Origin: a virus
Virus record (IMG/VR): IMGVR_UViG_3300042861_001504
Location: 1-60,019 of that record
DNA: 60,019 nt
Direction: 5' to 3' (one strand)
The position numbers and the translations under genes were made by a program. Shown here in pieces: positions 30,415-39,427 of this stretch; position 1 is the first letter of the stretch; each line of letters starts with the position of its first letter. Below the pieces are notes generated by a model, which saw nothing but the letters and a program-made list of their open reading frames with translations, made no database searches and was not told where the DNA came from.

Positions 30415-32997
30415 CTATACGATTTCATAACTTCCGTTCCATAAAAATCTATCACCATTCGCCCAAGTAAATGGTTGAGTCGCGTTTACATCATTTGCAG
30501 TTCCATTTACAATATTTACATATTGCATAGGGGCTTTAGTGTTAAACCCTGCTCTTCCTCCAGCCATTATGGCATTATACCAAGCACTACCATTATCTAA
30601 TAAAGTTACCGTCATCAATATAGCGTCAGCATGAACTGCCGTAACTGGCATCGAGACATACCATTCTCCCGTACCAAATGTTGTTGTTGATCCCATTGCG
30701 ATATTTCCTCTAACAAAACATGTTTTACCAATTACTTTATACCAACCTTCTATAGTTCCATTACCAATTACTGGATTAGTACCTGACGATGTCCAAACAG
30801 GTGTGTAGGATGACCAAGCAGATTCTATTTGTGACCCAGAAAGGTTAAATGTTATTGTAGATAATGTTGTTGCCGATACCGTTGGTGAAGTTACAGTTGT
30901 TGCCGTCATACCGCTTGTATAAGTATTACCGCTAATTATAACAGAACTACCAGACATCCTAACTAAATCCGCATCGTTTACTCTGAAGTTTATGTAGCTT
31001 GGTGGGTATGTATTGTTAGTTGCAAACATATCAATACCAACAGGTACGCTTGAATTGTCTGAAATCCCTAATTGGATTTTTCTATCAGAGCTTAACTCGT
31101 CACCACCGCTTGATGCTATAAATGGTCCTTCTTTATTAACACCACCTGTAGATGTAATTAATAATTCTCCGGTTTTTTGATAGATAGCCCCATAAACGTC
31201 TAAGTCATATTGAGGACTACTAACCCCAATTCCCAACCTTTTATTTACATTATCCCAAGTAAATCCAGTAGTTTGACTTACCGTACTTGCCGAACTTTGG
31301 AATAGGACTCCACCTGTAAATCCTGATTGAATCTGTGTTGAGTTAATAATTACTACATCACTTGGTAAATTTTGATAAGTTGTTGCTGATATTGTTATCG
31401 CACTTAAACCCGCATTAAATATTGTATTACCCGTAACCGTACCTCCTGATAACGGTAAAAATAACCCAATCCCACTTTGACCACTTGTCCCTGACGATCC
31501 GTTTGATCCTGACGTACCGCTAGATCCTGAACTTCCTGAGGATCCTGAAGAACCAGAACTACCTGATGAACCCGATGAACCTACTTGAGCGCCTATTGTT
31601 GTTGTAACATATGAATAATGGGAAGTTCCTTGAGTATAAAACGATGCCGAACTTACCTGATTATCTTGATTTACAACTTTAATAATCACCACCATTCTGT
31701 CTGTAGAATTAACCGATGATGTCGGTAATGTAATGTCAGTAATAACACTTACTGGTGTTGTATTATTATTATTCCATCCAATATTAACCGCTTGTGACGA
31801 ACCAATAAATCCTTGAATAACTCCTAAACTGTTCGCTAAATAAAGCTCAACAAAAGCCTCTAAATCATCGTTTTCATCATCTTTTGTGAACCATAAATTA
31901 AATATTTGGACTCCACCAGGTATAATATTAAATCCAAATTGAGTTGATGCGTAACTACCAATTGTTGTACCTGTTGATAGTGCCGAAATACTTTGAGTTG
32001 TAACAGTTTGACCACTAGCCAATGGGTCAGTTGACAACTGTAAATAACTACCTACCTCAACTATGTCTGAATTAAAGAAATAATTAGTTCCACCACCGAT
32101 ACCATTTTGACCACTAGTCCCTGAAGATCCTGAAGAACCTGAGATACCGCTAGTTCCTGAACTTCCTGAGGATCCTGAAGAACCAGAACTACCTGATGAA
32201 CCTGAAGAACCGTCCGCACCATTATATACCCATGAAATTGTATATGTAAGTGTGTTTAGTGTACCACTACCGGCAATAAACGTTAAAGAAAAATCAAAAT
32301 AACTTGTGTTGTCAGTACCACCACCAACTTCAAAAATACCAATTACGTTGTTATTCCCAAGTTCTGTTATTTGTAAATATGGTCTGCTAGAACCTGGTGT
32401 ATTAATAATAGTTAATAAGGTATTTAACCAACTATAATAATCCGTTGAATAAGAATCGTCCTTACTAATACTAATCTCAGTTATACTTGAGATGGTACTT
32501 GAATTTGTTACAAAAAATTTGCTATTAGGGTCATTTGGTGCCTGAGTACCACTATTAAAATCCCACCTACCTGAATTAGATCCATCATTACCTGTAATTC
32601 CATTAGACCCGCTAGTACCGCTTGATCCAGATGTACCTGAAGAACCGCTAGACCCTGTTGTACCTGAAGTTCCGCTAGACCCTGAAGTTCCATTAGCACC
32701 ACTAGATCCTGATGTCCCTGATGTTCCGCTAGTTCCATTGGCACCACTAGATCCTGATGTTCCGCTAGTTCCATTGGCACCACTAGATCCTGAAGTTCCA
32801 TTAGACCCACTAGAACCGTTTGATCCTGATGTTCCATTAGTACCTGTGGCTCCACTTATTACTTGAGCAACCTGTTGGATTGTCGCCTTAAAAGAAGAAC
32901 CGGCAGGATTTTGAGATGTGTTACCGGTGATGACTATGTGAATTAAGTCCGTTAAAGAAACTCCAGTTGCTTGTATTTGATCCGTTAATAATGCCAT
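30415..32997 (-). CDS. Collagen-like tail fibre
   Basis: 860 residues. Three Gly-x-Ser collagen-like tracts of (GSSGTSG)n type lie at about residues 50-145, 262-305 and 480-515, separated by beta-rich domains. Such Gly-X-Y tracts form trimeric rods. The C-terminal third has NKRLGIGVSSPQYDLDVYG, a head-domain motif common near fibre tips, then a receptor-binding-like end (GTGEWYVSMP, NGDRFLWNGSYEIV). The N-terminus (MALLTDQIQATGVSLTDLI) is the probable baseplate-attachment part. It is a strong candidate for the receptor-binding fibre and a likely site of length variation. Confidence 0.85.
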   Translation of the reverse strand: MALLTDQIQATGVSLTDLIHIVITGNTSQNPAGSSFKATIQQVAQVISGATGTNGTSGSNGSSGSNGTSGSSGANGTSGTSGSSGANGTSGTSGTSGSSGANGTSGSSGTSGTTGSSGSSGTSGSSGTSGSNGITGNDGSNSGRWDFNSGTQAPNDPNSKFFVTNSSTISSITEISISKDDSYSTDYYSWLNTLLTIINTPGSSRPYLQITELGNNNVIGIFEVGGGTDNTSYFDFSLTFIAGSGTLNTLTYTISWVYNGADGSSGSSGSSGSSGSSGSSGTSGISGSSGSSGTSGQNGIGGGTNYFFNSDIVEVGSYLQLSTDPLASGQTVTTQSISALSTGTTIGSYASTQFGFNIIPGGVQIFNLWFTKDDENDDLEAFVELYLANSLGVIQGFIGSSQAVNIGWNNNNTTPVSVITDITLPTSSVNSTDRMVVIIKVVNQDNQVSSASFYTQGTSHYSYVTTTIGAQVGSSGSSGSSGSSGSSGSSGSSGTSGSNGSSGTSGQSGIGLFLPLSGGTVTGNTIFNAGLSAITISATTYQNLPSDVVIINSTQIQSGFTGGVLFQSSASTVSQTTGFTWDNVNKRLGIGVSSPQYDLDVYGAIYQKTGELLITSTGGVNKEGPFIASSGGDELSSDRKIQLGISDNSSVPVGIDMFATNNTYPPSYINFRVNDADLVRMSGSSVIISGNTYTSGMTATTVTSPTVSATTLSTITFNLSGSQIESAWSSYTPVWTSSGTNPVIGNGTIEGWYKVIGKTCFVRGNIAMGSTTTFGTGEWYVSMPVTAVHADAILMTVTLLDNGSAWYNAIMAGGRAGFNTKAPMQYVNIVNGTANDVNATQPFTWANGDRFLWNGSYEIV
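31500..32870. repeat. DNA repeats within the collagen-like fibre gene
   Basis: A tract of about 50 bp around 31530-31580 recurs almost unchanged around 32150-32200. Between 32690 and 32800 a unit of about 36 bp encoding GANGTSGTSGSS-type triplets is repeated in tandem. Such near-identical DNA favours slippage or recombination that changes fibre length. Confidence 0.75.
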
Positions 32998-33003
32998 ATC
33001 GTA

Positions 33004-33014
33004 TAATAAATATT
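33004..33014 (-). promoter_or_regulatory. TATTTAT promoter-like motif before the fibre gene
   Basis: The coding strand reads AAATATTTATTATACG (core 33006-33012), 8 nt before the ATG at 32997. Confidence 0.45.
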
Positions 33015-33018
33015 TTGG

Positions 33019-33315
33019 TTACTGAAAATTAAACTGCGTTCCATCCATAAAGAAGTAATATTGTAAATTTTGGAACTGTTTTGGCGCTCCTTCAACTGTA
33101 CAATAAATTATTTCAGACACTGAACATCCGTTTGAATCGGTTAAAGTTAATTGTAGTGCGGGTGCGGTGTTGAATTGAGATGGTAAAGTAAAAGTTACAG
33201 GAAAAGTGGTTCCACTACCAACATAAGAGCAATTATTTCCATAAACATCACATGCAACACCACTAAATGGTGGTGTAACACTTGTAGCACTATAAACTAT
33301 TACTTGATTTGCCAC
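33019..33315 (-). CDS. Small beta-rich protein, paralogue of the 22955 gene
   Basis: 98 residues. The start is GTG at 33315, 2 nt after the preceding stop; no ATG exists in the needed region. It shares with the 22955 product a DVY...C core, a VTFTLP strand and an LTDSNGC end. It has a 25-residue C-terminal extension (QFQNLQYYFFMDGTQFNF). It is probably a small structural or connector domain in the tail. Confidence 0.65.
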   Translation of the reverse strand: MANQVIVYSATSVTPPFSGVACDVYGNNCSYVGSGTTFPVTFTLPSQFNTAPALQLTLTDSNGCSVSEIIYCTVEGAPKQFQNLQYYFFMDGTQFNFQ

Positions 33316-33317
33316 GA

Positions 33318-35504
33318 CTAACTACAACTAACACAAGATATGTCATAATCAATCAACAAGTTGACTTTTATTTCAGTATCTTGTAATGGATTTATTTGTT
33401 GAACTGTACAGTTTTTAGTTGTATCCTCACATGCTGTTGTTATTGTAATCCTATTTGATATTACATCAACAGTAACACTTGATATACCTGAAAAACTTTC
33501 CAAAATATTTATAATGGCATCCGCCCAAACCGTATCACTTGGATAATCTGTGGTTCCTGTTGAAGTGTAGAACTGTGTTTGTGCTGATACCCCACCAACC
33601 TCAGCGTAAATCGTAAAGTCAGCAGAATTAATAATACAATTTGTATCACCACTTGTAAGATCGTAAAAACCTTCTAAGTACATGGACCTTATCGTCTTTT
33701 TCTGTATTAAACCACTATCAAAGAATTGTTCCTCACAAACAGTATAGTATCTATAATCCACATATTTTTTAGTTCCAGTAAGAGTTACCGATTTTGTTAA
33801 AGAACACCCACTTACATCAGTACAAGTTAAACTATATGTCCCTGCGGTAAGACCACTAACCGTAGATCCTGTTTGCCCGTTAATACTTCCTCCACTCCAT
33901 ACTAAATTAAATGGTGGTTCCCCTGAAAAAATAAAAGTAGTGATTGACCCATCGTTACCATTAAATGGTTGTGAAGCAAATAAATCAAAATAAACCGATT
34001 CACTATAATCAACATAAACAGCAAAACTCTGAATACAATTTGGTGTACCAGAATCTTGTACCGTAAGCGTATAATTACCCCATTTTAGGTTATTAAAAAT
34101 ACCAACAGGACTTGTTGTACTTGTTGGATTATAAGTTGGGCCTGTCAATGTAAATAAGTAAGGTAATGTACCTCCCGTCGAAACAACAACTTCAATTCTA
34201 CCATTATCCCCCCCACATGTCGTTCCTGTAACTGCGGTTGTTGCACTATATAAATTAGTTGAGCTAATTGTTGTTGTTGCAGTATAAGTACAACCAGCGG
34301 ATGTTACCGTTACTAAGTAATTACCATTAGGTAACCCATTAAATGTCTGATTTGGATTTCCTAACACACCAACTTGTTGTATTCCTGAACTACCTGAAAC
34401 TGAAATTAGTAAGTTAGCCTCGGTACTATTTCCATTATCAACCAAAACTTGTATTGATCCACTACTTGTAGAACAAAATGAATTAGTTGTGTTAACAGCA
34501 ACCGTACTAAATGAGTTTGGTGTTTGTAAAGTAACGCTATCAAATATCGTACATAAACCAGCATCAGTTACCAAGAAAGAGTATGCTCCCGATGATAAAC
34601 CTGTAAATGTTAATGACGTATCAAACGTTATTCCAACTTGACCCGAAGATCCGCTGAAAAAATAAGGTGCGGTTCCATTTGCAACTATAAACTCAACTTC
34701 CCCGTCGTTCGCAAAACAACTTGGTTGCTGAATCGTTATAAAACCGGCAGATTGTAATGGTGCAACGGTATTAACAAAATATGATTGTGAACTACTACAA
34801 CCGGATGAGTTAGTTATATCAACAATGTAAGTACCACTTGTTAACCCTGTAACTGTTGTACCTGTTTGTCCGTTTACATTTGAACTCCAGTTTATCGTAT
34901 AAGCAGAAATTGGAGGAGTTAAACCTGTAATAAATATTTTTCCACTTCCTCCACCAATACAACTAGCATCGTCAACAACATATCCACCAAATGTGAATCC
35001 TGTTGATGGTGTTAAAATAACTGAAGCCGTTATCCCTGTACATCCACCACCATCGTTAGCAACTATATAGTACGTTCCCGCAGATAAGTTGGTGAACTCA
35101 TAATAAGGTGTTGGTGTTATTGCTGATGTTATGTAATTATCACTACCATCGTAAAGAATAAATGACGCATTCCCATAAACTGTAGGTGTAAACCCTGTAA
35201 TAACACCATTATCTAAACCACACGAAGGTGCTGTCGAATCAATAGTTACAGTTGTACCTGTTGAAATGTAAAATGGTTGGACTATTTTGGTGGTCACGTT
35301 CGCAACATTAACATAATAAGTACCACCTGTCAGTCCCGTCACATAATAAAAAGTAGTACTTGCAGATGAAGGTAGATATAAACCGGCAGCATCCGCAACA
35401 CTATATGTGGCAGTATCACCGGTTATGTTAAAAAACACCGCACCTGATCCTGTATTACTACAGTCACCAGTGACGCTTAAATTATATACTTGAATGTACC
35501 CCAT
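33318..35504 (-). CDS. Tail protein built of SprB-like repeats
   Basis: 728 residues. About six to seven repeats of 70-90 residues, each with a Cys near the start, a GxPPY-like turn, an FxGLxxGxY strand and a T(D/N)xxGC end. Examples are TTVTGLTSGTYIVDITN, LTFTGLSSGAYSFLVTD, FNGLPNGNYLVTVTSAGC and STVSGLTAGTYSLTCTD. This is the pattern of SprB-type repeats in Bacteroidota gliding adhesins. The last 150 residues (YRYYTVCEEQFFDSGL) form a separate domain. It is likely a long host-binding fibre or tail decoration, transcribed with the baseplate gene upstream (1-nt overlap). Confidence 0.75.
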   Translation of the reverse strand: MGYIQVYNLSVTGDCSNTGSGAVFFNITGDTATYSVADAAGLYLPSSASTTFYYVTGLTGGTYYVNVANVTTKIVQPFYISTGTTVTIDSTAPSCGLDNGVITGFTPTVYGNASFILYDGSDNYITSAITPTPYYEFTNLSAGTYYIVANDGGGCTGITASVILTPSTGFTFGGYVVDDASCIGGGSGKIFITGLTPPISAYTINWSSNVNGQTGTTVTGLTSGTYIVDITNSSGCSSSQSYFVNTVAPLQSAGFITIQQPSCFANDGEVEFIVANGTAPYFFSGSSGQVGITFDTSLTFTGLSSGAYSFLVTDAGLCTIFDSVTLQTPNSFSTVAVNTTNSFCSTSSGSIQVLVDNGNSTEANLLISVSGSSGIQQVGVLGNPNQTFNGLPNGNYLVTVTSAGCTYTATTTISSTNLYSATTAVTGTTCGGDNGRIEVVVSTGGTLPYLFTLTGPTYNPTSTTSPVGIFNNLKWGNYTLTVQDSGTPNCIQSFAVYVDYSESVYFDLFASQPFNGNDGSITTFIFSGEPPFNLVWSGGSINGQTGSTVSGLTAGTYSLTCTDVSGCSLTKSVTLTGTKKYVDYRYYTVCEEQFFDSGLIQKKTIRSMYLEGFYDLTSGDTNCIINSADFTIYAEVGGVSAQTQFYTSTGTTDYPSDTVWADAIINILESFSGISSVTVDVISNRITITTACEDTTKNCTVQQINPLQDTEIKVNLLIDYDISCVSCS

Positions 35505-38491
35505 TATTGATTACAAAATATTTCAAATTCAATTCCTATGTTTATTTGGAAGTCGTCAAAATTAGGAATACAGTTATTGTTAAATACAACCACATTTTCA
35601 TTGTCCACATCAATATTATAACTATAACCTGATGTTAGTAAATTATCTAAAGCGTCTCCCAAAGCATTAACCCATTGAGTGTCGGTAGGATATTGACTTG
35701 GTCCAATTCCACTGAAGAATCCGTATTGTTGTATTAATACTCCGTTTTGTCTTATATCAACATACCAACTTGATGAAACCGTATTTATCGAACACACGGT
35801 TGAGTTTAAACCATTTTGAGTAAAGAAGTTTTGTAATGTTTGAGTTAAAACAACACCAAAAGAACTAATTAACGGATCACTATTCCAAGGATATAAACCA
35901 CAAATAACTTCTTGTACAGGACAATCTAAAACATAAAGTTGTGTTGATAAAGTACAAGGTTTACAAGGTACCGGTATAAATCTACAACCTTCTTGTCTTC
36001 TCCAAACAAATTTTTGTCTGTGTAGAACAGAATTTTCTAACCTAACACCAGTGTTCCATATTGTTGTAGCAGGAACCATTTGTTCTACCATTCTAATCCA
36101 ATAGTTACCCATACCATTCACATAATCAATCATCGTTTGATATGTGAAATTATCATTTTCAATACCCGCTAATTTTTGTGATTCCAAGTATCTCCAATAA
36201 ATTGATTGTAATGTGGGGTACCCACCTGTTTTACCATCAGTGATTGTTTGTCTATTTCGGACATTAATCATATTCCTCCAAAACGTTTGAGCAAACTCAA
36301 AGAATGTTTTTTGTTTTGGTTTCGGAACAATTGTTGTCCAATCAATACCACCCAATTTAGGATATGGGTTTGGTATATCACAAGGTGTTGGTGGTGTATA
36401 GAATAACCCTTGTTCAGGTATTGGGAAGTTATATTGACGAGACATTGTCCATACATCATAAACCAAACCTTGAGCCGGGTTCATCATAATATCAACATTC
36501 TTAACATTCAATGTTAAACATTCTTCCCCCACCTCATAATAAGAATTAAATCCACCCTCAAAACTTGTTCTTAAAGTTGGGTCTGAATCAGTCCAACTCT
36601 TTTTATTATCGGCAACTCTTCTTAACTTAAACCCTAAGTTCAAATAAGGGAATTGTCTGTATCGTTGTAAATATTCTTCACCGTAATTAAATGGTAATAG
36701 TTGAGTTTGATAATTTGGGTTATTACCTGTAAATAATAAATTTGTTGGTACCGCAAACTCAGGCATTCTGTGTTGTGGTGTGGACTCAAACCATCCCCCA
36801 CCAATTTGGAAGTAATATGTTTCAGATGCGGTTGGCATTTGAGGACAACCGAACGCGTCAACAGGATAATCACCTCTATCCGTTAAAACATTAGAATTAA
36901 CCGAAAATGTTGTGAATCCCGTATATTGAACCCCTTGAATGTAGAATATATTATCACCTTGTAATACGGGTAATTGTAAACTTATCGTACCACCTGTAAT
37001 TTGGAAGTATTGTTTTTCAAACTCCCTCATGTTGATTCGTTGATCCGCAACATAGATGTATTCATTAAAATCAATCAACGCTTCAGGTGCACCAACCATT
37101 CTTAATAAACACTCAATAGATTTTCTTGTACCTTTTGATTTAAAAAGGTAAGCTGAGTTTAATATTAAGTTCCTATAGAACTGATAGTTGATCTCTTCAG
37201 GTGTTGGTCCGATTTGTAAACCAGGGAATGTATTAGGTTGTGTTGAGAATACCGCCTGTAGTAACTCCTCATTGGATATTGGTGAGAAATTTGTGGTCCA
37301 ACCCAAAGTTTGAGCCAAGTTTTTCAATAATTGTGATGGTATATCGTTCTGTACGGTATAATGAACACTATTAATATTACCTAAAGCCGATATGAAAGAT
37401 TTTGTCTCATCGAAACTTCTTCCATAAATCTGTAATAATTTTTCGAATTTTTGGTCAGGTGTATCAAACTCTTTTAATGCTCCTGTTGTAAAAAATCTTG
37501 AAATTAAGTTTGTATTATATTGATCTAAATTGATCGCAAAGTCATTAATCTGTGTTAAGTAGTTATCAAAACTTGATGTGATGATATCTAAGTTCCAAAT
37601 ACCCGCTTTAGGGAATGTTGCATACTCACTTGAGATCGCAAATGAACCATCTTCCAATTCTTTTGGTACAACAAACTTAGCTGTGTAAGCCGGTGTTATT
37701 TGTCTGTTAAGCAAAAAGTTCTCAACCGGATCAAACTTAAGATTAAACACTTTATTAACCTCAAAGTCATTTGGTCTAATTACCAAATAATCATAAGATA
37801 TTTGATTACCACTAAATGGATTTCCATCAACAATGATTTTTAAACTAGTTGAACTACTATCGGTAGGGTATAAATAATTAAGAGGGTATTGTTGTCCGTT
37901 AATGAATAGAATATATTTTTTATACTCTAATTTCATATTTCTTAATATTGAAACCTCATTTTCACTAAACCTCATGTTGGTTTCAGCGTTTTGTGAGTAA
38001 TCAATATCAAAAGGGTTTCTTATTGAAGATAATAAAATCTCTAATGTTGTATCATTTTCAATAGAATCATAACTTATATTGAATGCGGTTTCTTGGTTAA
38101 TGAATTTGTCCGTTTGTGGTGCAATTTCTAAACCAGCGGGAAAGAAGTTAATTATCTTTGTTATTGAGACCGAAAATCTTTTAACTAATGAACCATATTG
38201 GGTAAAGTTTGTTACCTGACTTAAATCGTAATTAGGATAAACTCGGTAGTTTGCCGCTAATATTTCTGCGGACTCTACGTTTGTATCAATATTAATAGAT
38301 TCTAAATTGATAGGATCAGAAAATGTACCTATCGTAAAAGTTCTATTCTGTTTTTCGGTAATGTTTGTTGTGAAATTAAAATTCGCTTGTGTCAAACCTC
38401 CGCCAGCAACAAGTTGTACCCCAACTAAATTGTTAGAGAATTGATTTGCTGCACTACTTTGAGGCGGACAAGTAAATTTCTGTGTTGCCAT
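35504..38491 (-). CDS. Baseplate protein, P2 gpI/T4 gp7-like
   Basis: 995 residues. The central part (about 330-480) has GRSFDETKSFISAL, LKNLAQTLGW and LILNSAYLFKSKGTRKSIECLLR, which match the layout of P2 gpI-type tail proteins, where a helical domain connects wedge and fibre. The N-terminal 300 residues are beta-rich. The C-terminal region (FEFAQTFWRNMINVRNRQT, WNTGVRLENSVLHRQKF) is also typical of large baseplate or fibre-connector proteins. The last 100 residues repeat the VQEVICGLYPW type of Cys-containing domain. Identity as a wedge protein is inferred from context next to gp6 and gp25. Confidence 0.6.
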   Translation of the reverse strand: MATQKFTCPPQSSAANQFSNNLVGVQLVAGGGLTQANFNFTTNITEKQNRTFTIGTFSDPINLESINIDTNVESAEILAANYRVYPNYDLSQVTNFTQYGSLVKRFSVSITKIINFFPAGLEIAPQTDKFINQETAFNISYDSIENDTTLEILLSSIRNPFDIDYSQNAETNMRFSENEVSILRNMKLEYKKYILFINGQQYPLNYLYPTDSSSTSLKIIVDGNPFSGNQISYDYLVIRPNDFEVNKVFNLKFDPVENFLLNRQITPAYTAKFVVPKELEDGSFAISSEYATFPKAGIWNLDIITSSFDNYLTQINDFAINLDQYNTNLISRFFTTGALKEFDTPDQKFEKLLQIYGRSFDETKSFISALGNINSVHYTVQNDIPSQLLKNLAQTLGWTTNFSPISNEELLQAVFSTQPNTFPGLQIGPTPEEINYQFYRNLILNSAYLFKSKGTRKSIECLLRMVGAPEALIDFNEYIYVADQRINMREFEKQYFQITGGTISLQLPVLQGDNIFYIQGVQYTGFTTFSVNSNVLTDRGDYPVDAFGCPQMPTASETYYFQIGGGWFESTPQHRMPEFAVPTNLLFTGNNPNYQTQLLPFNYGEEYLQRYRQFPYLNLGFKLRRVADNKKSWTDSDPTLRTSFEGGFNSYYEVGEECLTLNVKNVDIMMNPAQGLVYDVWTMSRQYNFPIPEQGLFYTPPTPCDIPNPYPKLGGIDWTTIVPKPKQKTFFEFAQTFWRNMINVRNRQTITDGKTGGYPTLQSIYWRYLESQKLAGIENDNFTYQTMIDYVNGMGNYWIRMVEQMVPATTIWNTGVRLENSVLHRQKFVWRRQEGCRFIPVPCKPCTLSTQLYVLDCPVQEVICGLYPWNSDPLISSFGVVLTQTLQNFFTQNGLNSTVCSINTVSSSWYVDIRQNGVLIQQYGFFSGIGPSQYPTDTQWVNALGDALDNLLTSGYSYNIDVDNENVVVFNNNCIPNFDDFQINIGIEFEIFCNQ

Positions 38492-39396
38492 TAAGCTGTG
38501 ATATTGTTAAATGCTTTAGAGAAGTCGATATTTTCACCACGATTTTGTCTAACCTCATAAAGAAGAGAGTTAAACTGATCTTTAATTTCATACAAGTTGT
38601 ATTGTTGATAGATGTTATTATCAGCATCGTAAATAGTGTAGATACCGTCCTCAATAGATTTAGTTTGATTACCGTAAAGTGCAATTGCAAGTGTTGAAAT
38701 GTCTTGATCAACAATTTCAATTTCAGTACTTATAGGGTTGAAGTATGTATTTGAAATAATGATACTTTGGTTTGGTTGACCTATAAATGGTGTTGCACTT
38801 GGTTTGTTAGTAGGTGATGATGAAGGTGATAACGTACAAAATAGTAGGTTTGTTGCTCCCTCAACATAAGCATATCTAATAGATTTTTGAATTGTGTTTG
38901 TTAGGTTTTGTACCACAGGTTCACAATAGAACGATGAAGTAATGATCCTAAAAAAGTTAGGTATTTTAGTCCCATCAGGATTTAAATATTCAACTCTAAA
39001 ACCAACTAACCCCTGATTAACGAATTTGTTTCTATATTCAACTGGAACGTTATTAAGGTCAATCACAAGACCCTTTACATTTGGTAATGCCGATAAGACA
39101 CCACAATCAGTAATTGTTGTTCTGATTTGTGCCGGTCTAATCATTAGAGTATAAATCCCTAATTTGTTAAATTGGTCTGCCGGTAGTTTAAGGTTATATA
39201 AACCACCTAATATTTCAACACTACTTCCACCTGTATTGGCGTTATTGAAGTATGGTCTCAACACATCTTGAGCATTCAAAGTTGTTAGTGTGAAGTTCTG
39301 AGTATCGTCTCTTGATTCTGTATAAACCACTACGATCTCAACGTCTTCAGGACTAACGTCTGATGGTCTTATAGTTCCGTAATTACCTGTTGCCAT
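38491..39396 (-). CDS. Structural protein, unknown
   Basis: 301 residues, beta-rich, no recognised domain. The first 60 residues (GTIRPSDVSPEDVEIVVVY) are followed by a region of Ig-like strand pattern and a Ser/Pro linker (TLSPSSSPTNKPSATP). The C-terminus is helical (YEIKDQFNSLLYEVRQN). It overlaps the next baseplate gene by 1 nt and is transcribed with it. A TATTTAT motif precedes the start. Confidence 0.6.
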   Translation of the reverse strand: MATGNYGTIRPSDVSPEDVEIVVVYTESRDDTQNFTLTTLNAQDVLRPYFNNANTGGSSVEILGGLYNLKLPADQFNKLGIYTLMIRPAQIRTTITDCGVLSALPNVKGLVIDLNNVPVEYRNKFVNQGLVGFRVEYLNPDGTKIPNFFRIITSSFYCEPVVQNLTNTIQKSIRYAYVEGATNLLFCTLSPSSSPTNKPSATPFIGQPNQSIIISNTYFNPISTEIEIVDQDISTLAIALYGNQTKSIEDGIYTIYDADNNIYQQYNLYEIKDQFNSLLYEVRQNRGENIDFSKAFNNITA

Positions 39397-39416
39397 TTTT
39401 AATCTTTTTTCCTTTT

Positions 39417-39427
39417 TTATAAATAGT
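39417..39427 (-). promoter_or_regulatory. TATTTAT promoter-like motif before the 39396 start
   Basis: The coding strand reads AACTATTTATAAAAAA (core 39419-39425), 22 nt before the ATG at 39396. Confidence 0.45.

Noticed and set aside
31500-32870. CRISPR-like direct repeats
   Set aside because: They are in frame, encode Gly-Ser-Ser triplets of the fibre and lack uniform spacers.
22955-35504. Diversity-generating retroelement acting on the Cys-rich adhesins
   Set aside because: No reverse transcriptase, template repeat or variable repeat pair was found in the window.
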